Assembly (NCBI RefSeq): GCF_003590145.2
Contig: NZ_CP060436.1
Span: 468,001-532,000 of the forward strand
Reading direction: 5' to 3'
DNA from: Pseudooceanicola algae
GTDB taxonomy: Bacteria; Pseudomonadota; Alphaproteobacteria; Rhodobacterales; Rhodobacteraceae
Length of the DNA: 64,000 nt
In this document: positions 1 through 8,116 of the stretch, one piece after another
Layout of the letters: every line of letters starts with the position of its first letter
Position numbering within the stretch: the stretch's first letter is position 1
Notes under the pieces: generated by a model
Database searches by the model: none
Told to the model about the DNA's origin: nothing
The model's input: the letters and a program-made list of their open reading frames with translations, nothing else
Made by a program: the position numbers and the translations under genes

Positions 1-1
1 C

Positions 2-361
2 GAGGATCTGGCAGCCGCGATGGCCGACCAACTTGCCCGTCGGGATGCCAGCCAACCCACCAAGGCGCGCAGCGCGGGATCGACCTTTCGCAACCCGGCG
101 GGGTTCTCGTCGACGGGGCGGGCCGATGATGTGCATGACCTCAAGGCCTGGAAGCTGATTGACGAAGCCGGCCTGCGCGGGCATCGGCGCGGTGGTGCGC
201 AGATGAGCGAAAAGCATTCGAATTTCATGATCAATACCGGCGGCGCGACGGGCGCCGACCTGGAAGGTCTGGGCGAGGAAGTCCGAAAAAAGGTTTTTAA
301 TGACCGGGGAATAGAGCTAGAGTGGGAAATCATGCGGGTCGGCGATCCGGCGCCGGAATAG
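2..361 (+). CDS. murB: UDP-N-acetylenolpyruvoylglucosamine reductase, C-terminal part (5' end outside window)
   Basis: MurB is the cytosolic FAD enzyme that reduces UDP-GlcNAc-enolpyruvate to UDP-MurNAc, the second committed step of peptidoglycan precursor synthesis. The frame is open from base 2, so the gene is cut by the window edge; only about the last 119 residues are present. The visible part holds the MurB C-terminal domain: GSTFRNP, with the Ser that acts as proton donor in the family, then [22 protein letters not shown], a SNFMIN segment and a C-terminal [11 protein letters not shown]. The position directly before ddl, ftsQ, ftsA and ftsZ is the standard dcw order. The 210 bases that follow, up to ddl, hold no convincing gene. 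Confidence 0.93.
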   Translation, partial: EDLAAAMADQLARRDASQPTKARSAGSTFRNPAGFSSTGRADDVHDLKAWKLIDEAGLRGHRRGGAQMSEKHSNFMINTGGATGADLEGLGEEVRKKVFNDRGIELEWEIMRVGDPAPE

Positions 362-571
362 GCGCTGATCGCGAAATTGCCCGCCGGATCTCCGGTTCAG
401 GTTCTTGGTGGATACACATCTTCCCCCGATTGCGGTAAGGCCGGAACAAGATCGAAGAAAAGAGCCCCTTCAGGGGTCGTCTTCGCGGCCCGCGGGCCAG
501 AGCAGCGGAAAGGGCGCCAAGCCCTTCGGATAACAGGGCCAAAAGGCCCGATGAAAAATTGAGGCGCGAAC

Positions 572-1492
572 GTGGGTCTGTCGAGCAGGGCAACCCCGAA
601 AGTGGCAGTTCTCATGGGTGGACCCTCGGCCGAGCGCGAGGTTTCTCTGTCCAGTGGTCGGGAATGCGCTGTCGCTTTGCGGGATGAAGGGTACGAGGTG
701 GCCGAGCTGATCGCGGATGTCGATCTGCCGGCCCGTCTGGCCGAAATCGATCCCGATGTCGTCTTCAACGCCCTGCATGGCCGCTGGGGCGAAGATGGAT
801 GCGTACAGGGCCTGCTGGAATGGCTGCGCATTCCCTATACACATTCCGGCGTGCTGGCCTCGTCGCTGGCGATGGACAAGGAACGGACCAAGGCGATCTA
901 TGCCTCGGTCGGACTGCCCATAGCCGAAAGCCTCGTTGCCACTGCTCCCGAGATCATGGCTGCGCATCTGATGACGCCGCCCTACGTGGTGAAACCCTAT
1001 AACGAAGGGTCCTCGGTCGGTGTCTATATGGTGCCGGACGGCAGCAACACGCCGCCGCAACTTGCCCCCGACATGCCCGAAACCCTGATGGTCGAAAAAT
1101 TCGCACCGGGGCGCGAGCTGACCGTGTCGGTGCTGGGCGAAACACCGCTTTGCGTGACCGAGATCTTCACTGAAGGCTGGTACGATTACGCGGCCAAGTA
1201 TCAACCCGGCGGGTCGCGCCATGTCTGCCCGGCCCAGATCCCCGCGGACATCGCGCAGATCTGCCTCGACTACGCCCTGAAGGCGCATCGGGTGCTGGGC
1301 TGTCGTGGCCTGTCGCGCACCGATTTCCGCTGGGACGACAGCAAGGGGGCCGAAGGGCTGATCCTGCTGGAAACCAATACCCAGCCGGGCATGACGCCGA
1401 CCTCGTTGTCGCCGGAACATGCCCAGGCGCAGGGGATGTCCTTTGGCGCGCTTTGCCGCTGGCTGGTCGAGGATGCCTCATGCGAGAGATAA
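572..1492 (+). CDS. ddl: D-alanine--D-alanine ligase
   Basis: This is an ATP-grasp ligase that joins two D-Ala residues for the peptidoglycan stem peptide in the cytosol. It has 306 residues, normal for Ddl. Visible motifs are LMGGPSAEREVSL near the N terminus, HGRWGEDG (substrate and loop region), the VKPYNEGSSVG ATP-binding strand, RELTVSVL, and the C-terminal ETNTQPGMT with metal- and D-Ala-binding residues. The start is GTG at 572, preceded by GAGGCG at 561-566 with a 5-base spacer; no ATG fits as well. It sits between murB and ftsQ, and its 3' end overlaps ftsQ by 13 bases, which suggests translational coupling. Confidence 0.95.
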   Translation: MGLSSRATPKVAVLMGGPSAEREVSLSSGRECAVALRDEGYEVAELIADVDLPARLAEIDPDVVFNALHGRWGEDGCVQGLLEWLRIPYTHSGVLASSLAMDKERTKAIYASVGLPIAESLVATAPEIMAAHLMTPPYVVKPYNEGSSVGVYMVPDGSNTPPQLAPDMPETLMVEKFAPGRELTVSVLGETPLCVTEIFTEGWYDYAAKYQPGGSRHVCPAQIPADIAQICLDYALKAHRVLGCRGLSRTDFRWDDSKGAEGLILLETNTQPGMTPTSLSPEHAQAQGMSFGALCRWLVEDASCER

Positions 1493-2409
1493 GGGCCTAT
1501 CACCCCGCCCATTCCGGCCAGGCGCCGCGCGGGGCGCGAACACAGGCGCCGCGGCGTGCCGATCCGGCCCCGTCGCGCTGGTCCTACCGCAAGGAACGGC
1601 TGATGCTGACGCCGGGCTTCCGGCTGTTGCTGCGGGTGATCCTGCCGCTGGTGCTGGTGCTGGCCATTGCGGCGATCTATTTCCACAGCGATGCCCGCCG
1701 TCTTGCCATGATCGAGATGGTCGAGGGCTGGAAGACCGACTTCCAGGACCGTCCCCAGTTCATGGTCGCCCGGCTCGAAGTCGCCGGGGCTTCGGCGGGG
1801 ACCGAAACCGCGATCCGTACCGCGGCTGCCACGGATTTGCCGAAATCCTCCTTTGCGCTGGACCTCGATATGCTCAAGGCGCGGGTCGAGACGCTGCCGG
1901 CCGTGGCCGAAGCCTCGGTCCAGGTGCGCAGTGGCGGGGTGCTTTACATTGCGATCACCGAACGGGTGCCGGTGGCGTTGCTCCGCCGGGCGGATGCGCT
2001 GGTGATGATCGATCAGGCGGGGGACGTCACGGGACGGCTTGAGACACGGATCGACAGGCCGGGCCTGCCTTTGCTGGCGGGACGCGGCGCGGGCGCCCAT
2101 GTCGCCGAAGCGCTGACGCTGCTGACCGCCGCCGACCCGGTCGAGGACCGGATTCGCGGGCTGGAACGGATCGGCGAACGCCGCTGGGATCTGGTGCTGG
2201 ATCGCGGACAGCGGATCATGCTGCCCGAGGACCGGCCCGTTCAGGCGTTGGAACAGGTGCTGGCGCTGCACCAGGCGCAGGAACTGCTGGACCGCGACGT
2301 GGCGGCGGTGGACATGCGGCTTGCGGCACGCCCGACCGTCCGGCTGACGCCGGATGCGGCGGGCGAATGGCGTGACATCAGAGGTATTGTGATCGAGGCA
2401 GGACGGTAG
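1480..2409 (+). CDS. ftsQ: Cell division protein FtsQ
   Basis: FtsQ is a bitopic inner-membrane divisome protein that recruits FtsB/FtsL and later components through its periplasmic POTRA and beta domains. The start at ATG 1480 lies inside the end of ddl and gives 309 residues. A basic, Arg/Pro-rich cytoplasmic tail (residues 1-45) precedes one membrane segment (about 47-67, LLLRVILPLVLVLAIAAIYF). A POTRA domain follows (about 84-155, FMVARLEVAGAS through ITERVPVALL), then the beta domain ending in RGIVIEAGR. An upstream in-frame ATG at 1453 would extend it further into ddl and is less likely. ftsA begins two bases after its stop. Confidence 0.93.
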   Translation: MREIRAYHPAHSGQAPRGARTQAPRRADPAPSRWSYRKERLMLTPGFRLLLRVILPLVLVLAIAAIYFHSDARRLAMIEMVEGWKTDFQDRPQFMVARLEVAGASAGTETAIRTAAATDLPKSSFALDLDMLKARVETLPAVAEASVQVRSGGVLYIAITERVPVALLRRADALVMIDQAGDVTGRLETRIDRPGLPLLAGRGAGAHVAEALTLLTAADPVEDRIRGLERIGERRWDLVLDRGQRIMLPEDRPVQALEQVLALHQAQELLDRDVAAVDMRLAARPTVRLTPDAAGEWRDIRGIVIEAGR

Positions 2410-2411
2410 GC

Positions 2412-3758
2412 ATGGAGCTTTACGAATCCCAACGGGCGATGCGGAACATGCGCAAGGCGGCGATGCAGCGGGGCGTCGTGGCAGTGCTGGACGTGGGCAG
2501 CAGCAAGATTGCCTGCCTGGTGCTGCGGTTCGATCCCGACGCGCGGCGCGGTCCCGAAGGCGAAGGCATGGGCGAAGGTATCGGATCGCTGGCCGGGCAG
2601 GCGGGCTTCCGCGTCATCGGCGCGGCGACCACCCGGTCGCGCGGCGTGCGCTTTGGCGAGATCTCGTCGATGTCGGAAACAGAACGGGCCATCCGTACGG
2701 CCGTTCAGGCAGCGCAGAAGATGGCCCAGGTCCGGGTCGATCACGTCATCGCCTGCTTCTCGGGCGCCGGACCGCGCAGTTACGGCCTGACCGGGCAGGT
2801 GGCCGTGGCGGGCGAACATGTCACTGAACAGGATGTCAGCCGGGTGCTGGCGGCCTGCGACCTGCCGGAATACGGCGATGACCGCGAGGTGCTGCATGCC
2901 CAGCCCGTGAACTTTGCGCTGGATCATCGCTCGGGTCTGTCGGATCCGCGCGGGCAGATCGGCTATAACCTGGCGACCGACCTCCATATGCTGACCGTCG
3001 ATGCCGCGGCGATCCAGAACCTGCTGCATTGCGTCAAACGCTGTGACCTCGAACTTGCCGGGGTGGCGTCCTCGGCCTACATGTCCGGGGTTTCGACCCT
3101 GGTGGAAGATGAACAGGAATTGGGCGCGGCCTGCATCGACATGGGCGGCGGCACGACCTCGATTTCGATCTTCATGAAGAAGCACATGATCTATGCCGAC
3201 GCGGTGCGCATGGGTGGCGATCAGGTCACCGGCGATATCTCGATGGCCTTGCAGATCCCGGCGGCCAATGCCGAGCGGCTCAAGACCTTCTACGGCGGTG
3301 TCGTCGCGACCGGCATGGATGACCGTGAACGGATCGAGATCGGCGGCGAGACAGGCGATTACGAATTTGACCGCCGCACCGTCACCCGCGCCGAGCTGAT
3401 CGGAATCATGCGCCCGCGTGTCGAGGAAATCCTCGAAGAGGTCCGCTATTGCCTCGATGCGGCCGGGTTCGACAGCCTGCCCAACCAGCAGATCGTGCTG
3501 ACGGGCGGCGCCAGCCAGATCCCGGGCCTTGATGGTCTGGCAAGCCGTATCCTGGGCTCGCAATTGCGCCTTGGACGGCCTCTGCGCGTGCATGGGCTAC
3601 CGCAGGCCGCCACCGGTCCCGGGTTTGCCAGCGGTGTGGGCATGTGCCTGTTCGCGGCGCATCCGCAGGACGAATGGTGGGATTTCGACCTGCCCATCGA
3701 CCGCTACCCGGCCCGGTCGCTCAAGCGCGCCGTGCGCTGGTTCAAGGACAATTGGTAA
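2412..3758 (+). CDS. ftsA: Cell division protein FtsA
   Basis: FtsA is an actin-family ATPase that anchors FtsZ filaments to the membrane. It has 448 residues. Actin-fold signatures are visible: phosphate-1 AVLDVGSSKIACLV, the SHS2/1C region (RVIGAATTRSRGVRFGEI), phosphate-2 CIDMGGGTTSISIF, and IVLTGGASQIPGL (adenosine site). The last residues, SLKRAVRWFKDNW, form the amphipathic membrane-targeting helix typical of FtsA. An insertion rich in Gly/Glu (about residues 36-55) follows phosphate-1. The gene starts two bases after ftsQ and so is in one operon with it. A 169-base gap with an inverted repeat separates it from ftsZ. Confidence 0.96.
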   Translation: MELYESQRAMRNMRKAAMQRGVVAVLDVGSSKIACLVLRFDPDARRGPEGEGMGEGIGSLAGQAGFRVIGAATTRSRGVRFGEISSMSETERAIRTAVQAAQKMAQVRVDHVIACFSGAGPRSYGLTGQVAVAGEHVTEQDVSRVLAACDLPEYGDDREVLHAQPVNFALDHRSGLSDPRGQIGYNLATDLHMLTVDAAAIQNLLHCVKRCDLELAGVASSAYMSGVSTLVEDEQELGAACIDMGGGTTSISIFMKKHMIYADAVRMGGDQVTGDISMALQIPAANAERLKTFYGGVVATGMDDRERIEIGGETGDYEFDRRTVTRAELIGIMRPRVEEILEEVRYCLDAAGFDSLPNQQIVLTGGASQIPGLDGLASRILGSQLRLGRPLRVHGLPQAATGPGFASGVGMCLFAAHPQDEWWDFDLPIDRYPARSLKRAVRWFKDNW

Positions 3759-3798
3759 CCGCTATATCCTGTGTCCTGCCCGAGCGATTGCAGTTTTC

Positions 3799-3833
3799 GG
3801 CAATTTTCCTCCCAAGTGTGGTGGAAAATCGCC
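3799..3833. promoter_or_regulatory. Inverted repeat in the ftsA-ftsZ gap
   Basis: GGCAATTTTCC at 3799-3809 is matched by GGAAAATCGCC at 3823-3833 (10 of 11 positions complementary), separated by 13 bases. There is no T-run after the right arm, so it is a poor intrinsic terminator. Its place about 95 bases ahead of the ftsZ start fits an operator or an mRNA hairpin controlling ftsZ relative to ftsA. The function is inference. Confidence 0.45.
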
Positions 3834-3927
3834 AAAACAGGGTGACGCAGCACGGCAGAATTGCTAAAGTTGTCCAAAATAGGCAGAGAAATCCCCGCAA
3901 AAGGGGCCCAAGCAGGCGGATAGAGCA

Positions 3928-5703
3928 ATGACACTGAATCTGAGCGTGCCCGGTCAGGGTGAAGAGCTGAAACCCCGGATCACCGTCTTCGGTGTCGGTG
4001 GGGCCGGCGGTAACGCCGTCAACAACATGATCGACCAGGAACTTGAAGGCGTCGATTTCGTCGTTGCGAATACCGATGCTCAGGCTCTTCAGCAAAGCCG
4101 CGCCAGCCAGCGTGTCCAGCTTGGGATCAAGGTGACGGAAGGCCTTGGCGCCGGGGCCAAGCCCTCGGTCGGGATGGCCGCTGCCGAGGAAAGCATCGAG
4201 ACCATCGTCGACCACCTCGCGGGGGCACATATGTGCTTCATCACTGCCGGTATGGGCGGTGGCACCGGGACTGGTGCTGCGCCCATCATCGCGCAGGCCG
4301 CCCGTGAAATGGGTGTTCTGACCGTCGGTGTCGTGACCAAGCCGTTCCAGTTCGAAGGCTCCAAGCGGATGCGCCAGGCCGAAGAAGGCGTGGAAGCCCT
4401 GCAGAAGATGGTCGATACGCTGATCATCATTCCGAACCAGAACCTGTTCCGCCTGGCCAACGAAAAGACAACCTTCACCGAAGCCTTCGCCATGGCCGAC
4501 GATGTCCTTTACCAGGGCGTCAAGGGCGTGACCGACCTGATGGTCCGTCCGGGTCTGATCAACCTCGACTTCGCGGACGTGCGCGCCGTGATGGACGAGA
4601 TGGGCAAGGCCATGATGGGCACCGGCGAGGCCGAGGGCGAAAACCGCGCCATCCAGGCTGCCGAGAAGGCGATCGCCAACCCGCTGCTTGACGAGATCTC
4701 GCTGCGCGGCGCCAAGGGCGTGCTGATCAACATCACCGGGGCTCATGACCTGACGCTGTTCGAACTGGATGAAGCGGCCAACCGCATTCGCGAAGAAGTC
4801 GACCCGGATGCCAATATCATCGTCGGTTCGACGCTGGATGAGACCATGGAAGGCCGCATGCGCGTGTCCGTCGTCGCCACCGGGATCGATGCTGCCGAGG
4901 TCGTCGATGTGCCGGCTCCGCGCCGTACGCTGGCCGAGCCGTTGAAGACCCCTCAACAGGTTGAGGAAGCCACCGCCCGTACGGTCGCCGCACAACCTGC
5001 GCGTCAGCCGCTTGTAGCCGAGCAGCCCGAACCGGTCGCAGAAGCGCCGTCGCTGTTCGACCGTCAGGACGCCCAGCCCGAACCCTCCGCCGAAGCTGAG
5101 CCCTTCTATGCCGCGCGCAGCCAGCCTGCCGCGCCGCAGCCCGCGCCGCGTGCCGACTATGCGCCGCGTGCCGCTGCGCGTCCCGCCGCGCAGGATGATA
5201 TGCCGCCGCCCGCCTATCGCCCGCATGCCGAACAGGCTGCGCCGCGCCGTCACGGCGAACCGAGCCAGGATACCATGGCCCGCCTGCAGGCGGCCGTGAC
5301 CCATCGCCCCGCCGGTGGTGGTCAGCAGCAGCCGGCTCAGCAACACGCGGCCCGTCAGGCGGCACCGCAGGGGCAGGGCAACCAGTACGGTCAGCCGCAG
5401 CCCACGCAGCAGGCACCGCGCCGCGGCGAAGGGGAAAAGCCGCGCTTCGGGATCAATTCGCTGATCAACCGGATGACCGGCCACGGCGAAGGTGAGGAAA
5501 GCCGCGCCCCGGCGCAGCGTCCGCAACCCTCGATGCGCGCCGAAGAACCGGCCCGTCATGCGCCGCAGGCGGCTCCGCGCCCCGCCCATGGCGGTGGTCA
5601 GGGCTATGGCGCGGCACCAGGTGCTCAGCGCCAGCCGCAGGTCGAGGAAGACGATCAGGACCGCATCGAAATTCCGGCCTTCCTGCGCCGTCAGGCGAAC
5701 TGA
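3928..5703 (+). CDS. ftsZ: Cell division GTPase FtsZ
   Basis: FtsZ is the tubulin homologue that polymerises into the Z-ring. At 591 residues it is long, as in many alphaproteobacteria. The GTPase core occupies about residues 15-330, with [13 protein letters not shown] at 22-34 and the tubulin signature [10 protein letters not shown] near residue 110. It is followed by a very long Ala/Gln/Pro/Arg-rich disordered linker (about 330-570). The C-terminal conserved peptide that binds FtsA and other partners is [14 protein letters not shown]. The ribosome site is AGGCGG at 3914-3919 ahead of ATG 3928. The 169-base gap upstream contains an inverted repeat and may hold a promoter separate from ftsQA. 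A strong terminator follows at 5821. Confidence 0.98.
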   Translation: MTLNLSVPGQGEELKPRITVFGVGGAGGNAVNNMIDQELEGVDFVVANTDAQALQQSRASQRVQLGIKVTEGLGAGAKPSVGMAAAEESIETIVDHLAGAHMCFITAGMGGGTGTGAAPIIAQAAREMGVLTVGVVTKPFQFEGSKRMRQAEEGVEALQKMVDTLIIIPNQNLFRLANEKTTFTEAFAMADDVLYQGVKGVTDLMVRPGLINLDFADVRAVMDEMGKAMMGTGEAEGENRAIQAAEKAIANPLLDEISLRGAKGVLINITGAHDLTLFELDEAANRIREEVDPDANIIVGSTLDETMEGRMRVSVVATGIDAAEVVDVPAPRRTLAEPLKTPQQVEEATARTVAAQPARQPLVAEQPEPVAEAPSLFDRQDAQPEPSAEAEPFYAARSQPAAPQPAPRADYAPRAAARPAAQDDMPPPAYRPHAEQAAPRRHGEPSQDTMARLQAAVTHRPAGGGQQQPAQQHAARQAAPQGQGNQYGQPQPTQQAPRRGEGEKPRFGINSLINRMTGHGEGEESRAPAQRPQPSMRAEEPARHAPQAAPRPAHGGGQGYGAAPGAQRQPQVEEDDQDRIEIPAFLRRQAN

Positions 5704-6089
5704 GGCGGACAACCGGGGACAGAAACCGGGTCAGACGCGACATCACCGGGCAGGGGTCGCGATTGCGGTCCGGTGATGATCGGCCAACCCGATACAGGGC
5801 GAACTGCTCGCTGAATTTGAAAGGCCGCCCTAAAGGGCGGCCTTTTGCGTCGATGGCTGCGAAATGTGTCGAAATATTACAACTGATGCAGGAATTCGCG
5901 CAGCCTTTGCCCCATGTTACAGACCGTTGCAAAGCGTGTGTTGAGGTCGGACTGGGCACCTCTTACCTAAGATTTCATGAATTGCTGCAAGACAGCAGCC
6001 GGTTTTTCAGGACAGCGCGGGGGTGCCGCGCTTCGGACTTTGGTCCGGGGAGCCTGATCCGACGAGATTGAGAAGACCTGAGGTGTAAC
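5704..6089. other. Intergenic region between ftsZ and lpxC
   Basis: This 386-base stretch holds the ftsZ terminator at 5821-5846 and, after it, the presumed lpxC promoter and leader. An open frame at 5763-6071 crosses the terminator, has no ribosome site and shows no recognisable protein, so I treat it as chance. I cannot point to a clear -35/-10 pair. Confidence 0.6.
5821..5846 (+). terminator. Intrinsic terminator after ftsZ
   Basis: A perfect 10-bp stem, AAGGCCGCCC / GGGCGGCCTT, with a four-base loop TAAA runs into a short T tract (CCTTTTGC). It ends the dcw operon 118 bases after the ftsZ stop. Confidence 0.88.
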
Positions 6090-7010
6090 GTGCAACATTC
6101 GATCAAAGCAGCAGCTAGCTTCGTCGGTCAGGGCCTGCACTCGGGCCGTCCGGCCACCCTGACGATCCGTCCCGCCGGGGCGGACCAGGGGATCTGGTTC
6201 CGACGCACGGATATCGCGCTTGGCGATGCCCGTATTCCGGCGATCTGGGATGTGGTCGAACGCACGGCGCTTTGCACGCGGCTGGTCAATGGTGCGGGCG
6301 CCTCTGTCTCGACGGTTGAACATGTCATGGCGGCGCTTGCCGGCTGCGGCATCACCAATGCGATCATCGACATCGACGGCCCCGAGGTTCCGATCCTCGA
6401 CGGCTCGGCCGCACCTTTCGTGCGGGGTATCCTGGCCAAGGGCATCGTGGCCCTCGACGCGCCGTCCCGCGTGATCGAGATCCTGCGCCCGGTCGAGGTG
6501 TCCCAAGGTGCGGCCACTGCGCGCCTGCTGCCCAACCCGCTGATGGAGATCGCCTTCGAGATCGATTTCGACGAGGCCGCCATCGGCCGTCAGGGCCGCG
6601 AGATCGTCGTCGAAAACGGTTCCTTCGTGCGCGAACTTTGCGACAGCCGGACCTTTTGCCGTCAGGCGGACGTGGACATGATGCATGACCGGGGTCTGGC
6701 CCTGGGCGGCACAATGGAAAACTCGGTCGTCTTCGATGGCGACAAGGTCCTGTCCCCCGGTGGCCTGCGCCACGCGGATGAGCCGGTGCGCCACAAGATG
6801 CTGGATGCGCTTGGTGACCTGGCGCTGGCCGGTGCACCGATTCTCGGACGCTACGAAGGTATCCGCGCCGGGCACAGCCTGACCAATACGCTTCTGCGCG
6901 CGGTTTTCGCGGATAGCGCGAATTACCGTTTGGTCACCTGCACCGAGGCCCTTGCTGCACGGCTTCCCGGCGCTGGTGTGACCCGGGACGAGATCCCCGA
7001 GGTCGCGTGA
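6090..7010 (+). CDS. lpxC: UDP-3-O-acyl-N-acetylglucosamine deacetylase
   Basis: LpxC is the cytosolic zinc enzyme catalysing the first committed step of lipid A synthesis. At 306 residues it has normal length. The zinc ligands and catalytic residues are visible: H78 in STVEHVMAAL, H235 and D239 in RHKMLDALGDL, and H262 in AGHSLTN. The start is GTG at 6090 (QHSIKAAASFVGQGLHSG follows, matching the family's N terminus); the only upstream purine stretch is a weak AGG. The gene lies just downstream of ftsZ, as commonly seen in proteobacteria, but has its own transcription unit here because of the terminator between them. Confidence 0.96.
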   Translation: MQHSIKAAASFVGQGLHSGRPATLTIRPAGADQGIWFRRTDIALGDARIPAIWDVVERTALCTRLVNGAGASVSTVEHVMAALAGCGITNAIIDIDGPEVPILDGSAAPFVRGILAKGIVALDAPSRVIEILRPVEVSQGAATARLLPNPLMEIAFEIDFDEAAIGRQGREIVVENGSFVRELCDSRTFCRQADVDMMHDRGLALGGTMENSVVFDGDKVLSPGGLRHADEPVRHKMLDALGDLALAGAPILGRYEGIRAGHSLTNTLLRAVFADSANYRLVTCTEALAARLPGAGVTRDEIPEVA

Positions 7011-7077
7011 CGCAAACCCGCTGGCAGGGTCGTTAAGGCGTTTTGCACCGCAATTTTCTATGCTAGGACCTTGAAAG

Positions 7078-7099
7078 CACGGCCCGGTTCCGGACCGTG
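7078..7099 (+). other. Hairpin between lpxC and bamD
   Basis: CACGGCCCGG and CCGGACCGTG form a 10-bp stem with one mismatch and a TT loop. No T-run follows (TAATAAG), so it may be a leader hairpin of bamD or a weak lpxC terminator. Confidence 0.4.
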
Positions 7100-7129
7100 T
7101 AATAAGAACGTCGAGAGGGTCGAATACGC

Positions 7130-7981
7130 ATGACAGGCGGCGGTTTCGGAACGAGGCTGGCGGGTGCAGCGCTCCTGGCAATAATGCTAACGGGTTGCGG
7201 CAATGGCGGCCCGGGTATCGACAATGCCGATACCCCGATGGAGTCCTTCACCGCTGAACAGATCTTCGAGCGCGGAGAATACGAGCTCGATCGTGGCAAG
7301 TACGAGGATTCAGCCGAGTACTTCTCCGAGATCGAGCGACTCTATCCCTATTCAGATTGGGCCAAGCGGGCGCTGATCATGAATGCCTTCGCCCAGCATC
7401 GTGCGAAGAACTACGACCAAAGCCGCGCGGCTGCGCAGCGCTACGTCGATTTCTATCCCACGGACGAAGATGCGGCCTATGCACAGTATCTGCTGGCCTT
7501 GTCCTATTACGACCAGATAGACGAGATCGGCCGTGACCAGGGCCTGACCTTCCAGGCGTTGCAGGCCCTGCGGGCGGTCATCGAACGCTATCCCGACAGC
7601 GAATATGCGCGGTCTTCGATCCTGAAGTTTGACCTGGCCTTCGATCACCTTGCGGGCAAGGAAATGGAAGTCGGGCGCTATTACCTGCGCCGTGATCATT
7701 TCGCCGCCGCGATCAACCGCTTCCGAATCGTGGTCGAGGAATTCCAGTCCACATCGCAGACCCCCGAGGCGCTGCATCGTCTGGTCGAAGCCTACCTGTC
7801 GCTCGGCCTCACGGACGAAGCGCAATCGGCCGGTGCGATCCTTGGCTACAACTTCCAGTCCAGCCAATGGTACGAAGACAGCTATCGCCTGCTGACCGGC
7901 GCCGGTCTGGCGCCTGAGGCGCGCGGCGACAACTGGTTGTCGCAGATCTATCGTCAGACGGTGAAGGGCGAATGGCTGTAA
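7130..7981 (+). CDS. bamD: Outer membrane assembly lipoprotein BamD (ComL/YfiO family)
   Basis: BamD is the essential TPR lipoprotein of the BAM complex that inserts beta-barrel proteins in the outer membrane. The 283-residue product starts with a lipoprotein signal ending in LTGC, with the acylated Cys at 23. TPR-like helical pairs follow (for example ERGEYELDRGKYEDSAEYF, RAKNYDQSRAAAQRYVDFYP and RRDHFAAAINRFRIVVEEF). The segment AQYLLALSYYDQI with ALRAVIERYPDSEYA is characteristic of the family. ATG 7130 has GAGAGGG about ten bases upstream. It lies between lpxC and recN. Confidence 0.95.
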   Translation: MTGGGFGTRLAGAALLAIMLTGCGNGGPGIDNADTPMESFTAEQIFERGEYELDRGKYEDSAEYFSEIERLYPYSDWAKRALIMNAFAQHRAKNYDQSRAAAQRYVDFYPTDEDAAYAQYLLALSYYDQIDEIGRDQGLTFQALQALRAVIERYPDSEYARSSILKFDLAFDHLAGKEMEVGRYYLRRDHFAAAINRFRIVVEEFQSTSQTPEALHRLVEAYLSLGLTDEAQSAGAILGYNFQSSQWYEDSYRLLTGAGLAPEARGDNWLSQIYRQTVKGEWL

Positions 7982-8008
7982 CCCTTCCGGGCAATCTGCG
8001 CGGTATCG

Positions 8009-8029
8009 ACGGGGCCTTTTCGGCCCCGT
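8009..8029 (+). terminator. Possible terminator after bamD
   Basis: ACGGGGCC / GGCCCCGT form a perfect 8-bp stem with loop TTTTC, 28 bases after the bamD stop. No T-run follows the stem, so termination is uncertain. Confidence 0.4.
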
Positions 8030-8116
8030 TCGACGGTTGGCTGCACCTGTTTGTCAGTGCCTTCAAAGGGCGTTTGGGCGGCGTTTCGGGCCGTCCGGTC
8101 CGGGGGTAATCAGGCC

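Noticed and set aside
377-562. A 61-codon frame between murB and ddl
   Set aside because: No ribosome site, no recognisable pattern, and it ends just before the ddl ribosome site; a chance open frame is more likely.
3742-5712. A 656-codon frame on the strand opposite ftsZ
   Set aside because: Its composition mirrors ftsZ codons on the other strand. Long antisense frames are expected in GC-rich genes, and ftsZ is certain.
5763-6071. A 102-codon frame between ftsZ and lpxC
   Set aside because: It reads through the ftsZ terminator hairpin and lacks a ribosome site and a recognisable product.
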